Source: JAZTZP01 sp045637525
GTDB lineage: Bacteria > Bacillota > Clostridia > UBA1381
Direction of reading: 5' to 3'
NCBI GenBank assembly: GCA_045637525.1
Contig: JAZTZP010000172.1
Location: 1-64,000, forward strand
DNA length: 64,000 bases
Shown here piece after piece: positions 37,878 to 46,612 of this stretch (the stretch's first letter is position 1; each line of letters starts with the position of its first letter). The notes below the pieces were generated by a model that was not told the DNA's origin, ran no database searches, and saw nothing but the letters and a program-made list of their open reading frames with translations. The translations under genes and the position numbers were made by a program.

Positions 37878-40067
37878 CCTGAATTTAGTTCTGTACTCAT
37901 TTGGAGTGATGTTATATTTTTTCTTGAACAAAGTGCAGAAATAGCTTGAGCTTAAATAGCCTGTTTCGTTTGATATCTGATTTATGGTAAGATTTGTGGT
38001 TTTTAATAACTTTTCAGCAGCTTCCATACGCACTGAATTTATGTATTCTCCGACGGAAACGCCTGTGCTTGCTTTGAAAAGTCTGCCGGCATATATTGCC
38101 GAAATGTTTTCATCATCAAAAATCATTTTAAGAGAAAGGTTTTTATCGGAGTATTTTTCCAATATTTTTTGCTTTACACGATCTATGATGTCGGAGTGTT
38201 TGTCTGATTTTTTTTGAGTTATAAGCTCACAGGTGTTTTTGAAGGCTGAGGCGAAAAATTCTTTTAACTCATTAAAGGTTTGTATGCTGCTCAGCTTTTC
38301 CAAATCATAATCAGCAGATATATCCGCCGAATCGTTTATGTTATATATTGCAGTAAGAAGTCTCAGATTCGCTGATATGAAGTTGACATACTTACTCGGA
38401 GAAATTATGTTTAAAAACTCGCTGTAAAGACGTTCACATTCATCTGTATTGCATTTTAACAGTTCTCCTTTTATCCTTGCTTCAATACCGGAAGGATATG
38501 AAACTGATTTCCAGGAAACATTATCAAAATCCTTCTGAGTGATAATTGCACGTGATTCAAAGAATATTTTGTGTTTTAAAATATCCTCAAGCATTGAATA
38601 TGCGTTCGGTATGTTGAGCTGGTTTGATATTGGCTCTGATACGGCAACGGACAGGGAAATTGACAGCTCTTTATATATTATCTGCTGAATTTTTTCAATA
38701 ATCGGAATTATGTTTTCTACATTATCAGCAGCGATTAAGGTGGCTGTTTTGGTATCGTGCATATCTACGGTTTTTGGGTGGAAGGTTTGAAACAGCTCTG
38801 TTATAATATTAAAAATTCCGTATTTGAGCGAATCAATTTCGCTTATTCTTTCGACGGTATCTAAAATGCTGTCATAATTATCTATATTAAATACCATTAA
38901 AATGCAGGTGTCGCCATACAGATATTCTGTTTCAAGCATATTCAGTGCAATTTTTTCCTTGTGGTTTAAGGAGCTGCTTGTAAGAAAGTTCTTAAAAGCA
39001 AAGCGGTTAAGCATTTCGTCGTAATTATGCTTGTGCCATTTAAGAGTGCTGACCTCTGAGAATATGAGGTTTAACGGCTTATACATTCTTTTAAGCACCA
39101 AGAAGGTGAGGAAGAAGGCAAGAACCGTCATTACAAGGCAGATAATCAGCGAGGTAACTCTCATTCTTGAAAGACTTGATTCTATTGCGTGTGCCGGTCG
39201 GGTATATATGATATACCAATCGGTAAACATAGATTTTGAAAAGCTTGTATAATGAGTTTCGCTATCGGTTTGTGTTTTTATGAACGTATTTTGTTCGTTT
39301 CCGCTGATGATGTCGGAAATAAGTGTATCGCTTGATAAATCCGTGAAGCACTGATACCTTTTTCCGGTATTCATTGTAAAGCCGTCGCTGTTTACGAAAA
39401 ATAATTCGCCTTCGCCGTCGGGGCACAGAGGCTCGGTCATGCTTTTTATTATATCCTGCGAGAAGTTTATAACAACGCAGTTTTTTGAGTTTGCTCCCAA
39501 AGCATCAAAAAATACGTATGTATAAACAAAGGATTGAGGTATTACATCAGTTGTCCCTATACTGCGTACTGTCGGTGAAAAATCACGTGTTTTGTATTTT
39601 TCTTCTATAATATCTGTAATACTTAAATCGGAAAATGTTTCGATATTGGCTGTGCCTGAGAGTGAGCCGGCTGAGTATATTGTGTTTTTATGGGAATTAT
39701 ACACATATATTGAATTTATATGAGGCTGTGTTGCCCGGTATATCGAAAGCTGTGCCTGACCGCGCTGGATGTCGAATATTGTGGCGTTATCTGAGAAAAG
39801 CTTTGATACAAGTGAATCAAAATACACTTGAGTTGACAGCGTTTTTGCTGAATTTGAAATGTCGGAAAGCTTCATATCCACGCTTTTTAATGTTTCTAAT
39901 GATGCACTGTCGAGAAATTTGACAGCAGTTTTTTCAATGTTTACATAAAATGCTATCGAAAAACTGAGTATTAAAATGATGCTCAGGCATATTACGGGTA
40001 TTGCTATGGATTTGTATTTGTTTTCATGCGTGCTTTTAAAAGCACTTACGGGGCCTTGCATATTCAT
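37872..40067 (-). CDS. Second membrane-anchored AraC-family regulator (YesN-type)
   Basis: The start ATG 40067 follows AGAAAGG by 7 bases; the ATG at 40073 is only one base from that site, and the longer reading to 40127 runs into the promoter. The 731-residue protein has a membrane helix at about 20-42, an extracellular sensor region of about 260 residues (Cache-like), a second helix at about 304-326, a cytoplasmic middle domain and a C-terminal AraC-type DNA-binding domain (about 635-731, FKASTGVSVGEYINSVRMEAA and the ISNETGYLSSSYFCTLFKK block). It is divergent from the second importer operon and is the natural candidate for its regulator. It is similar in plan to the regulator at 10376-12460, but the two sensor regions differ. 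Confidence 0.88.
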   Translation of the reverse strand: MNMQGPVSAFKSTHENKYKSIAIPVICLSIILILSFSIAFYVNIEKTAVKFLDSASLETLKSVDMKLSDISNSAKTLSTQVYFDSLVSKLFSDNATIFDIQRGQAQLSIYRATQPHINSIYVYNSHKNTIYSAGSLSGTANIETFSDLSITDIIEEKYKTRDFSPTVRSIGTTDVIPQSFVYTYVFFDALGANSKNCVVINFSQDIIKSMTEPLCPDGEGELFFVNSDGFTMNTGKRYQCFTDLSSDTLISDIISGNEQNTFIKTQTDSETHYTSFSKSMFTDWYIIYTRPAHAIESSLSRMRVTSLIICLVMTVLAFFLTFLVLKRMYKPLNLIFSEVSTLKWHKHNYDEMLNRFAFKNFLTSSSLNHKEKIALNMLETEYLYGDTCILMVFNIDNYDSILDTVERISEIDSLKYGIFNIITELFQTFHPKTVDMHDTKTATLIAADNVENIIPIIEKIQQIIYKELSISLSVAVSEPISNQLNIPNAYSMLEDILKHKIFFESRAIITQKDFDNVSWKSVSYPSGIEARIKGELLKCNTDECERLYSEFLNIISPSKYVNFISANLRLLTAIYNINDSADISADYDLEKLSSIQTFNELKEFFASAFKNTCELITQKKSDKHSDIIDRVKQKILEKYSDKNLSLKMIFDDENISAIYAGRLFKASTGVSVGEYINSVRMEAAEKLLKTTNLTINQISNETGYLSSSYFCTLFKKKYNITPNEYRTKFRN

Positions 40068-40098
40068 ACTCATTCCTTTCTTTAGATTATCTAATAGA

Positions 40099-40127
40099 AT
40101 TATACCATAAATAAGCTGTAAAGTCAA
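40099..40127 (-). promoter_or_regulatory. SigmaA-type promoter of the second AraC regulator
   Basis: On the minus strand TTGACT and TATAAT are separated by 17 bases, with TGG before the -10 element. It lies about 30 bases upstream of the chosen start. Confidence 0.75.
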
Positions 40128-40249
40128 TATAAAAATATGCAGAACGGTATGTTTTTTTGATTTATAAGTAAATGTTCATATTTTGAAACAATGTTTAAAA
40201 ATCTAAATGTTGTATCTTTAATTTCTTAAAGAATGTGAAAATATTGCTA

Positions 40250-40278
40250 TTTACAAGTGTTTTTTTATGTGTTAAAAT
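40250..40278 (+). promoter_or_regulatory. SigmaA-type promoter of the second operon, extended -10
   Basis: TTTACA and TAAAAT are separated by 17 bases, with TGT before the -10 element. It is the same layout as the promoter at 12636 of the first importer operon. The ATG of the SLH gene follows after 30 bases, so no long leader is present here. Confidence 0.75.
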
Positions 40279-40308
40279 GGAAGTGTATTAAACTTGAGGA
40301 GGAATATT

Positions 40309-42009
40309 ATGTTTAAATCTGTATTCGGGACCGGAATGTGTCTTTTGCTTACTTTCGGATTTGCAGGACACATATCGGCGGAAAATATATCGGTTGTTAC
40401 CAACAGCAGAGAAATTACCATTGAGGTGAAAAATGCGAATTGGAAGAACAGGGAATTATCGGTTATAAGTTTTTTGTCGGACGGCGATTTTTCAAATCAG
40501 TCCGCATTCGATGAAAGAATGGTATTTGCTGATGTTGTTGAAGCTGATGAGAACGGCAATGCAACGATTGAATTTTTAATGAAGGATTCCGGAGCGAGCG
40601 GTGACTATAATGTTGAGGTTTCATTGACGGACGGAACACAGAACGAAACCGTTACATATTACTATGCATCGGACTCGGACAGAGAAAATTTTGAGAGGCT
40701 GCTTTTACAAGCTATAATTAATAAGAATGACGATGCTGTTTTTGACATATTGGATTGTGATGAGTCGGATGTGCGTATATTGGTATCAATGGGAATTTTA
40801 GAAAATGAATTCTTACTCCTTGATGAAAATGACGCAAAGGAAGCGGCGCTTTTAATAGTAAATTCTGACGAAGAGGGTATTGTCGGAAAGATAAACGAAG
40901 GAATAATATGTGAAAAAGTTTCGGTTTCATCGGCAGACGTGATAAGACAAATTTTTGCGGATTATGCAGGGTATATAGGTATGGAGCTTGATAGTGATGA
41001 AAACTACATGGAGCTTTTAGACTCCGGGGCTGAGGGACGGTTATATTCAAGACTTGAACAATTAACGAACGACACTTATGCGGCGATACGTGATAACACT
41101 AAGACATATGCGGCAATAGAGAGGCTTAACAATGAAACCAGCTATCTGAATGTACCGGGGCTTATAACAAGAAATAACGATATATACAAGCTTAATCTTA
41201 CGGGCGGATTTGCGAGGCTTACAGAAGCAGGGAAAGCAAACGTATATAAAGCAATGATAGGAAAGGCATTTCGTGACTGCAATGAAATGGCAGAAGTGTT
41301 TAATGCGGCAGTTGAGGCAGAGCTCAGGAGATTGAATGGCGGCAACAGTTCCGGCGGTTCCGGTGGCGGAGGCGGCGGAGGCGGTGGAGGCGGCGGCTCT
41401 TCACCGGTTGTAAGTGATTCGATGATTTCGGGTACAAACAGGGATAGCGAAACAGAAGCTGAACAAAAAACGGAACAAACCGAGAAAAAGACTTTTGTCG
41501 ATATGTCAGGCTATGAATGGGCGACTGAATATATTGAAGAGCTTGCTGATAAGGGTATAGTAAGCGGGGTAAATGAAAATGAATTCATGCCCGGAAAAAA
41601 TATCACACGTGAGGAATTCGTGAAAATGATAGTGCTTGCGTTTGAGATACCTCTTACAAAGGAAGTATACGGATTTAGTGATGTTGGGGATGAATGGTAT
41701 GCACAATACGTAAATACTGCGGCAGGTGCCGGAATAATCAGCGGAATGGATAACGGAAGTTTTGGCGTTGGAGTGAATATAACACGAGAGGATATGGCTG
41801 TAATTGCTGCAAGGGTTATGGGACTTAAGGCAGACAGCGAAGCGACTGAGTTTTCAGATGATGCTGATATAAGCGGATATGCAAAGGATGCAGTTTGCGC
41901 GATGCGTGAAAAGGGAATAATAAACGGCGTTGGTGATAACAGATTTTTACCAAAGGCAAATGCAACAAGAGCGGAGGCTGCAAAGATTATTTGCATGGCA
42001 ATGAAGTAA
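40309..42009 (+). CDS. SLH-anchored surface protein with poly-glycine linker
   Basis: GAGGAGGA lies 6 bases before ATG 40309. The 566-residue protein has a signal peptide (about 1-24), an Ig-like domain (about 28-125), a helical region (about 128-340), a glycine linker of a dozen or so Gly at about 345-365, and three SLH domains (398-566, ITREEFVKMIVLAF, ITREDMAVIAARV and TRAEAAKIICMA). The Ig-like and helical parts resemble those of the SLH protein at 23316-25736, but this protein lacks the CBM and the FLW module. It is the first gene of the operon and the large unknown protein follows, as in the first operon. It probably displays a surface scaffold. Confidence 0.85.
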   Translation: MFKSVFGTGMCLLLTFGFAGHISAENISVVTNSREITIEVKNANWKNRELSVISFLSDGDFSNQSAFDERMVFADVVEADENGNATIEFLMKDSGASGDYNVEVSLTDGTQNETVTYYYASDSDRENFERLLLQAIINKNDDAVFDILDCDESDVRILVSMGILENEFLLLDENDAKEAALLIVNSDEEGIVGKINEGIICEKVSVSSADVIRQIFADYAGYIGMELDSDENYMELLDSGAEGRLYSRLEQLTNDTYAAIRDNTKTYAAIERLNNETSYLNVPGLITRNNDIYKLNLTGGFARLTEAGKANVYKAMIGKAFRDCNEMAEVFNAAVEAELRRLNGGNSSGGSGGGGGGGGGGGGSSPVVSDSMISGTNRDSETEAEQKTEQTEKKTFVDMSGYEWATEYIEELADKGIVSGVNENEFMPGKNITREEFVKMIVLAFEIPLTKEVYGFSDVGDEWYAQYVNTAAGAGIISGMDNGSFGVGVNITREDMAVIAARVMGLKADSEATEFSDDADISGYAKDAVCAMREKGIINGVGDNRFLPKANATRAEAAKIICMAMK

Positions 42010-42071
42010 CAGGCAATTATAATTTTACCTGATTATCTGAATAAAATGATGGATTGGAGGAAGAGACAAAG

Positions 42072-44747
42072 ATGATGAAGAAAATAATATCGCTTGCGGC
42101 GACTGCGTTTATGATGTTTTCTTTGACCTCGTATGCGGATGATACATATATTGATACAAGAGAAAGCGGATTTGAAGAAGCGGTGGCTGTTGTGAGTGCA
42201 CTCGATATTATGAGTCCTATAAGTGATGAGAGGTTCGGAACAGAAGCTTTGATAAGCAGAATAGATTTTGCAGAAATGGTATGCAAGGCATTCGGATACA
42301 GTGGGGTGTCGTCCGGTGAAAGCTATTTTAATGATGTAAATAACGCATATGTAAACTTTGCATGTGAAAGTGGCTGGATAAATAAGGCGGAAAGTTTTTT
42401 TCCGAATGACGGCATTAAATATAATGAGGCTATGAAGATTGCGGTGTCGGCGCTCGGTTATAAAACTATGTCTGAAAAGACAGGCGGTTATCCGGGCGGT
42501 TATATGAGCATTGCGGCAAAGCTCGGTTTAAATCATAACATATCTCTTGCCGGCGAAGATGTACTGAATGCCGGTGATTGCGCGAAGCTGATATTCAATG
42601 CATTAAACACAAGACCGTATGAGTTTGACGGCTCATCCCAATATACGGAGGGTGACACGCTTTTGTATAAGGTATTCTCGGTAAAAAAGGGAAGAGGCAT
42701 TATTACGGGCAACAATCTGACAAGACTTTATTCAAAAAACGGAATTAAAGGCAAAAATCAGATAGAAATTGATGATATGATATACCTGACGGAGTTGGAA
42801 GGTATAAGCGATTATCTCGGATATGATGTGATATTTTATTATTCGGAAGAAGAGATGAACGAAACTGAAATAATTGCATTTATTCCTGCTGATAAAAATA
42901 AGATTACGGTTATAAACGCCGAAAATATATCGGAGGCGGCGGGTAATGGTGTTACATACTACAATCAGAATAAACGCGAGAGTCGTGTTAAGTATTCACC
43001 GACTGCCGATTATATAGTAAACGGAGTTTGTTCGGTTCTTGAGGATCCGAAGCAGCTTGAAATAAAAAACGGACAGATAAAATTTCTTGATAATGACGGC
43101 GACGGTACGGCAGATGTGATTTTTTCGGAGGCGTATGTAAATTATACTGTGAGTGTTTATGACATTAATCAGGAAAAGCTGTATATGAAAGAATCGGGAG
43201 TGGATATTGATTTTTCAAAGCTTGAGAGCAATGGAACAGCAGTTATAAATAAATCCGATATGGAAAGCGCCGGCGAAGGTGATGTTGTGTCTGTGTTTGC
43301 TGATGTGATAAAGGTAACAGACAGTGGTGAAACGGTGGATTTTGAAAATTCTTCAGTAATAAGGCTCGAACTCAGTACAAAAAAGGTTAGCGGAAAGGTT
43401 GAGGCTATTGATGAAGAACGCATTACCGTAAACGGTGAAGGGTATACGGTTTGTGATAATATTGATATTAAATCTGAACTCGGCATGACGGATTATTATA
43501 TATTCAGCCTTGATATTAATAATAAAATTTCATCATACAAAAAAAGCGGCGAAAGCGATCTGAAGGTTGGAATTGCTGTTTTTGCTACGTATGATGAAGC
43601 GGAAGAGAAGGCTGTTGTCAAGCTGTTCGGAGAGTCTAATAACTGGGAAGTTTTAAACTTTGCAGACAGAGTTATTTTAGACGGTGACGGTGCTGACGAT
43701 AAAGCTGCGGTTGAGGCATGGAAAAGAAATACGGGCAGTGCTTTTAATCCGCAGTTGATTCTGTATAAGTTAAATCCAGACGGAAATATAAATTATATAG
43801 ATACCGAGTATATGGGAACAACTGAAAATAAATGGGAAAACCTTTTTGAAGGATATAAAAGAACCGCAAGTATCAAGTATTATACAGGACAGCAGAGCTT
43901 TGAAGGTTTAGGCGGAGTTACGTCGACAACCAAGCTTTTTGAAGTTCCGGCAGATCTTGATACGTTTAAGATTAATGCTGAGGAACCGGATAAATTCAGA
44001 TATTATTCTTCAGCTAAACAATATCTGAAAAACAATACGAGATATTATGTGAGATTTTATAATCTGTCTAAAGGCTTTTTAGCGGATTATGTACTTGTGC
44101 TTCGCGCGGCGGATTCTAAGACTGATGTTGATGAATCTGTTTCGGTTGCGATTTTCGATAAGCTTAAAACTGTGGTGAATGCGGATGATGAGATAGTATA
44201 CTCGGTCGGTTATTACCTTGACGGCAAATACACGGAGATTGAAACGACTGCAGATATGTGTTGTTATCAATATATCAATTCGGTGAAGACCATTATTGAT
44301 ATTAAAACTCTTAAAAAAGGCGATATTATAAGAGTAAATTCTGATGGACTGGCATCAAATGCGATACAGCTTGTTCTTTCTCCTCATGTTAAGAATGCAT
44401 ACATGGGACTTAATACACCTGTATATAATGCCGGAGCACAGTCGGGATATACTCAGGAATTCCGATGCGTTTACGGCAGAGCTTATTCTAAAAAAGACAA
44501 CACTATTACGATGTGTTATGAAGAAGATTTGTCGGCACTTGATGCAAAGAGCGATATGTTTGAATATCTTGAGGTTATGTGTACCGATAATGCAAAGGTA
44601 ATGGTATATAATAAGACAGAGAATGAGATATATGAGAGTAATGCTTCGGCTATACGTGATTATATTAATTCAGGAGCTGCCGATTGCAACATTGTTGCAC
44701 AGCAAAGATACGGAACGCTCGCAAATGTTATAATTATTAACGAATAG
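42072..44747 (+). CDS. Large secreted protein of unknown family with N-terminal SLH-like repeats (copy 2)
   Basis: ATG 42072 follows TGGAGGAAG; an in-frame TTG at 42054 would put the site inside the gene. The 891-residue protein has a signal peptide (about 1-22) and two SLH-like repeats (about 30-180: YSGVSSGESYFNDVN, ALGYKTMSEKTGGY). About 700 residues of repeated beta-rich domains then match the unassigned part of the protein at 25749-28652 by position and motif (ITGNNLTRLY, YLGYDVIFYY, KVSGKVEAIDE, DYINSGAAD). No catalytic motif was recognised. Placed directly after an SLH protein and before the importer genes, it may be a surface-layer component for glycan handling. The unassigned family is the main open question of this window. 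Confidence 0.72.
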   Translation: MMKKIISLAATAFMMFSLTSYADDTYIDTRESGFEEAVAVVSALDIMSPISDERFGTEALISRIDFAEMVCKAFGYSGVSSGESYFNDVNNAYVNFACESGWINKAESFFPNDGIKYNEAMKIAVSALGYKTMSEKTGGYPGGYMSIAAKLGLNHNISLAGEDVLNAGDCAKLIFNALNTRPYEFDGSSQYTEGDTLLYKVFSVKKGRGIITGNNLTRLYSKNGIKGKNQIEIDDMIYLTELEGISDYLGYDVIFYYSEEEMNETEIIAFIPADKNKITVINAENISEAAGNGVTYYNQNKRESRVKYSPTADYIVNGVCSVLEDPKQLEIKNGQIKFLDNDGDGTADVIFSEAYVNYTVSVYDINQEKLYMKESGVDIDFSKLESNGTAVINKSDMESAGEGDVVSVFADVIKVTDSGETVDFENSSVIRLELSTKKVSGKVEAIDEERITVNGEGYTVCDNIDIKSELGMTDYYIFSLDINNKISSYKKSGESDLKVGIAVFATYDEAEEKAVVKLFGESNNWEVLNFADRVILDGDGADDKAAVEAWKRNTGSAFNPQLILYKLNPDGNINYIDTEYMGTTENKWENLFEGYKRTASIKYYTGQQSFEGLGGVTSTTKLFEVPADLDTFKINAEEPDKFRYYSSAKQYLKNNTRYYVRFYNLSKGFLADYVLVLRAADSKTDVDESVSVAIFDKLKTVVNADDEIVYSVGYYLDGKYTEIETTADMCCYQYINSVKTIIDIKTLKKGDIIRVNSDGLASNAIQLVLSPHVKNAYMGLNTPVYNAGAQSGYTQEFRCVYGRAYSKKDNTITMCYEEDLSALDAKSDMFEYLEVMCTDNAKVMVYNKTENEIYESNASAIRDYINSGAADCNIVAQQRYGTLANVIIINE

Positions 44748-44778
44748 CTGATGAAATAATTTTGAAAGGAACATAAGA

Positions 44779-45723
44779 ATGAAAGTTAACAGCAGAATGA
44801 ATATTAAAGCTTCAAAACGGAAGAAGAATTTTCGGCGTAATGTTCCGTTTTTGTTGCTCGCATTACCTGCAATTATCGTTATTTTAATAATGAACTATTT
44901 TCCTATGTTTGGATTGCTTCTTGCTTTTAAAAACTATAATTTTTCAGACGGGTTTTTAGGCAGTCCATGGGTTGGATTGAAGAATTTTGACTTTTTCTTT
45001 TCATCAATGCAGGCTTGGAGAATTACGAGAAATACTATCGGAATGAATCTTATGTTTATTGCGGGAAATCTTATAATTTCAGTGGGATTTGCCGTAATAC
45101 TTAATGAAGTTAAGTCAAGAATGGCGGTTAAGCTGTATCAGACGGCAATGTTTTTTCCGTATTTTATATCATGGGTTGTTGCCGGAATTATGCTGTATGC
45201 ATTTTTAAATTCCGAGTTCGGAATTTTAAACGGCTTTCTTGCGCAATTCGGTATTGAAAAAATCAGTTGGTATTCGGAGTGGAAATATTGGCCGTTTATA
45301 CTTTTTATAATGTATATATGGAAGCATGCAGGCTATTCTACGCTTGTTTACTATGCAACCATATTGGGATTTAATGATGAATATTATGAGGCGGCGTATC
45401 TTGACGGTGCAACAAGATGGCAATGTGTAACGAAAATTACGATACCGATGCTTGTTCCGATTATAACGATGATGACACTTCTTAATATCGGTAAGATTTT
45501 CTATGCGGATTTCGGACTGTTTTTCCAGCTTCCGAGAGATATTGGTTTGTTATATCCTACGACGGATGTTATAGACACATATGTTTACAGAACTCTTAAG
45601 GTGACGGGCGATGTCGGTATGTCGGCGGCTGTCGGCTTCTATCAATCTGTTGTCGGATTTATACTTGTAATTGTATCAAATCTCGTTGTAAGAAAAATCA
45701 ATGAAGAAAATGCGTTATTCTAA
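44779..45723 (+). CDS. ABC sugar importer permease, LplB-like (second importer)
   Basis: The 314-residue protein has a basic N-terminus (ASKRKKNFRRN), about six membrane helices and the EAA loop YEAAYLDGATRWQCVTKITIP. The FKNYNFSDGFLGSPWVGLKNF stretch marks it as an LplB-type protein like the permease at 12784. AAAGGAAC precedes ATG. It partners the next gene. The overall similarity to the first importer suggests duplication, but the sequences have diverged enough that the two importers probably carry different oligosaccharides. Confidence 0.9.
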   Translation: MKVNSRMNIKASKRKKNFRRNVPFLLLALPAIIVILIMNYFPMFGLLLAFKNYNFSDGFLGSPWVGLKNFDFFFSSMQAWRITRNTIGMNLMFIAGNLIISVGFAVILNEVKSRMAVKLYQTAMFFPYFISWVVAGIMLYAFLNSEFGILNGFLAQFGIEKISWYSEWKYWPFILFIMYIWKHAGYSTLVYYATILGFNDEYYEAAYLDGATRWQCVTKITIPMLVPIITMMTLLNIGKIFYADFGLFFQLPRDIGLLYPTTDVIDTYVYRTLKVTGDVGMSAAVGFYQSVVGFILVIVSNLVVRKINEENALF

Positions 45724-45736
45724 AGGAGGTGCGGTA

Positions 45737-46612
45737 ATGAAAAAAAGTAAAGCAAATATTTTTATACATATTCCGATTATAATATTCGCCATATTATGCG
45801 TTATTCCGCTTGTTGTTATAATTACAATATCTCTTTCAGATGAGGCATATATTGTGGCAAACGGATATTCTGTTTTTCCAAAGGATGTGTCTTTTGCGGC
45901 GTACAGATATATTTTTGCTAATCCCGGCGATATTTTATCGGCATACCGCATCACGTTTACCGTAACGGTTGTCGGACTTCTTATATCGTTGCTGATTTGT
46001 TCGGGGCTCGGATATTCTTTGTCGAGACGGGAATTTACATTCTCGCGTCCGCTTACGTTTTTCGTGTTTTTTACTATGCTGTTTAACGGCGGAATGGTTC
46101 CGACATACATGGTCGTAACGAAGCTTCTTAATATAAGCGATACCATATGGGCAATGATTATACCGCATCTGGTAAGTGCATGGAATGTTATGCTTTTAAA
46201 GTCGTTTTTTAAAGGGCTTCCGGATTCACTTATAGAGGCGGCAAGGATTGACGGAGCAAAAGAGTTTGGTATATTCTTTACAATTGCAATTCCTCTGGCA
46301 AAGCCGGCTCTTGCAACGGTTGGAACGTTTATAGCGCTCGGATACTGGAACGACTGGTATCAATCGCTGTTATATATAAACAAAAAAGAACTCGTGAATT
46401 TGCAGTTTATGTTATATAAGATGATGTCAAACATCCAGGAAATGTTGAATCAGATGGAGAATGTGCCATCCGGTGTTGATGTGAACTCAATACCGAACGA
46501 ATCGGCAAGAATGGCGATGTGTATTTTAGCGGCTGGGCCGATGATGTTTGTATTCCCATTCTTCCAGAAGTATTTTGTAAAGGGTATGACAGTGGGGGCG
46601 GTGAAAGGATGA
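45737..46612 (+). CDS. ABC sugar importer permease, YtcP/LplC-like (second importer)
   Basis: ATG 45737 follows AAAGGAGG by 7-8 bases; the longer frame from 45701 overlaps the previous gene. The 291-residue protein has the EAA loop IEAARIDGAKEFGIFFTIAIP and the branch-specific tail ending KGMTVGAVKG, as in the permease at 13758. Its last bases overlap the ATG of the beta-helix giant (ATGA), so translation of the two is likely coupled. Confidence 0.9.
   Translation: MKKSKANIFIHIPIIIFAILCVIPLVVIITISLSDEAYIVANGYSVFPKDVSFAAYRYIFANPGDILSAYRITFTVTVVGLLISLLICSGLGYSLSRREFTFSRPLTFFVFFTMLFNGGMVPTYMVVTKLLNISDTIWAMIIPHLVSAWNVMLLKSFFKGLPDSLIEAARIDGAKEFGIFFTIAIPLAKPALATVGTFIALGYWNDWYQSLLYINKKELVNLQFMLYKMMSNIQEMLNQMENVPSGVDVNSIPNESARMAMCILAAGPMMFVFPFFQKYFVKGMTVGAVKG

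Noticed and set aside
40068..40127. N-terminal extension of the second AraC regulator.
   Set aside because: It would include the promoter elements at 40099-40127 and has no ribosome site; ATG 40067 has AGAAAGG at a proper distance.
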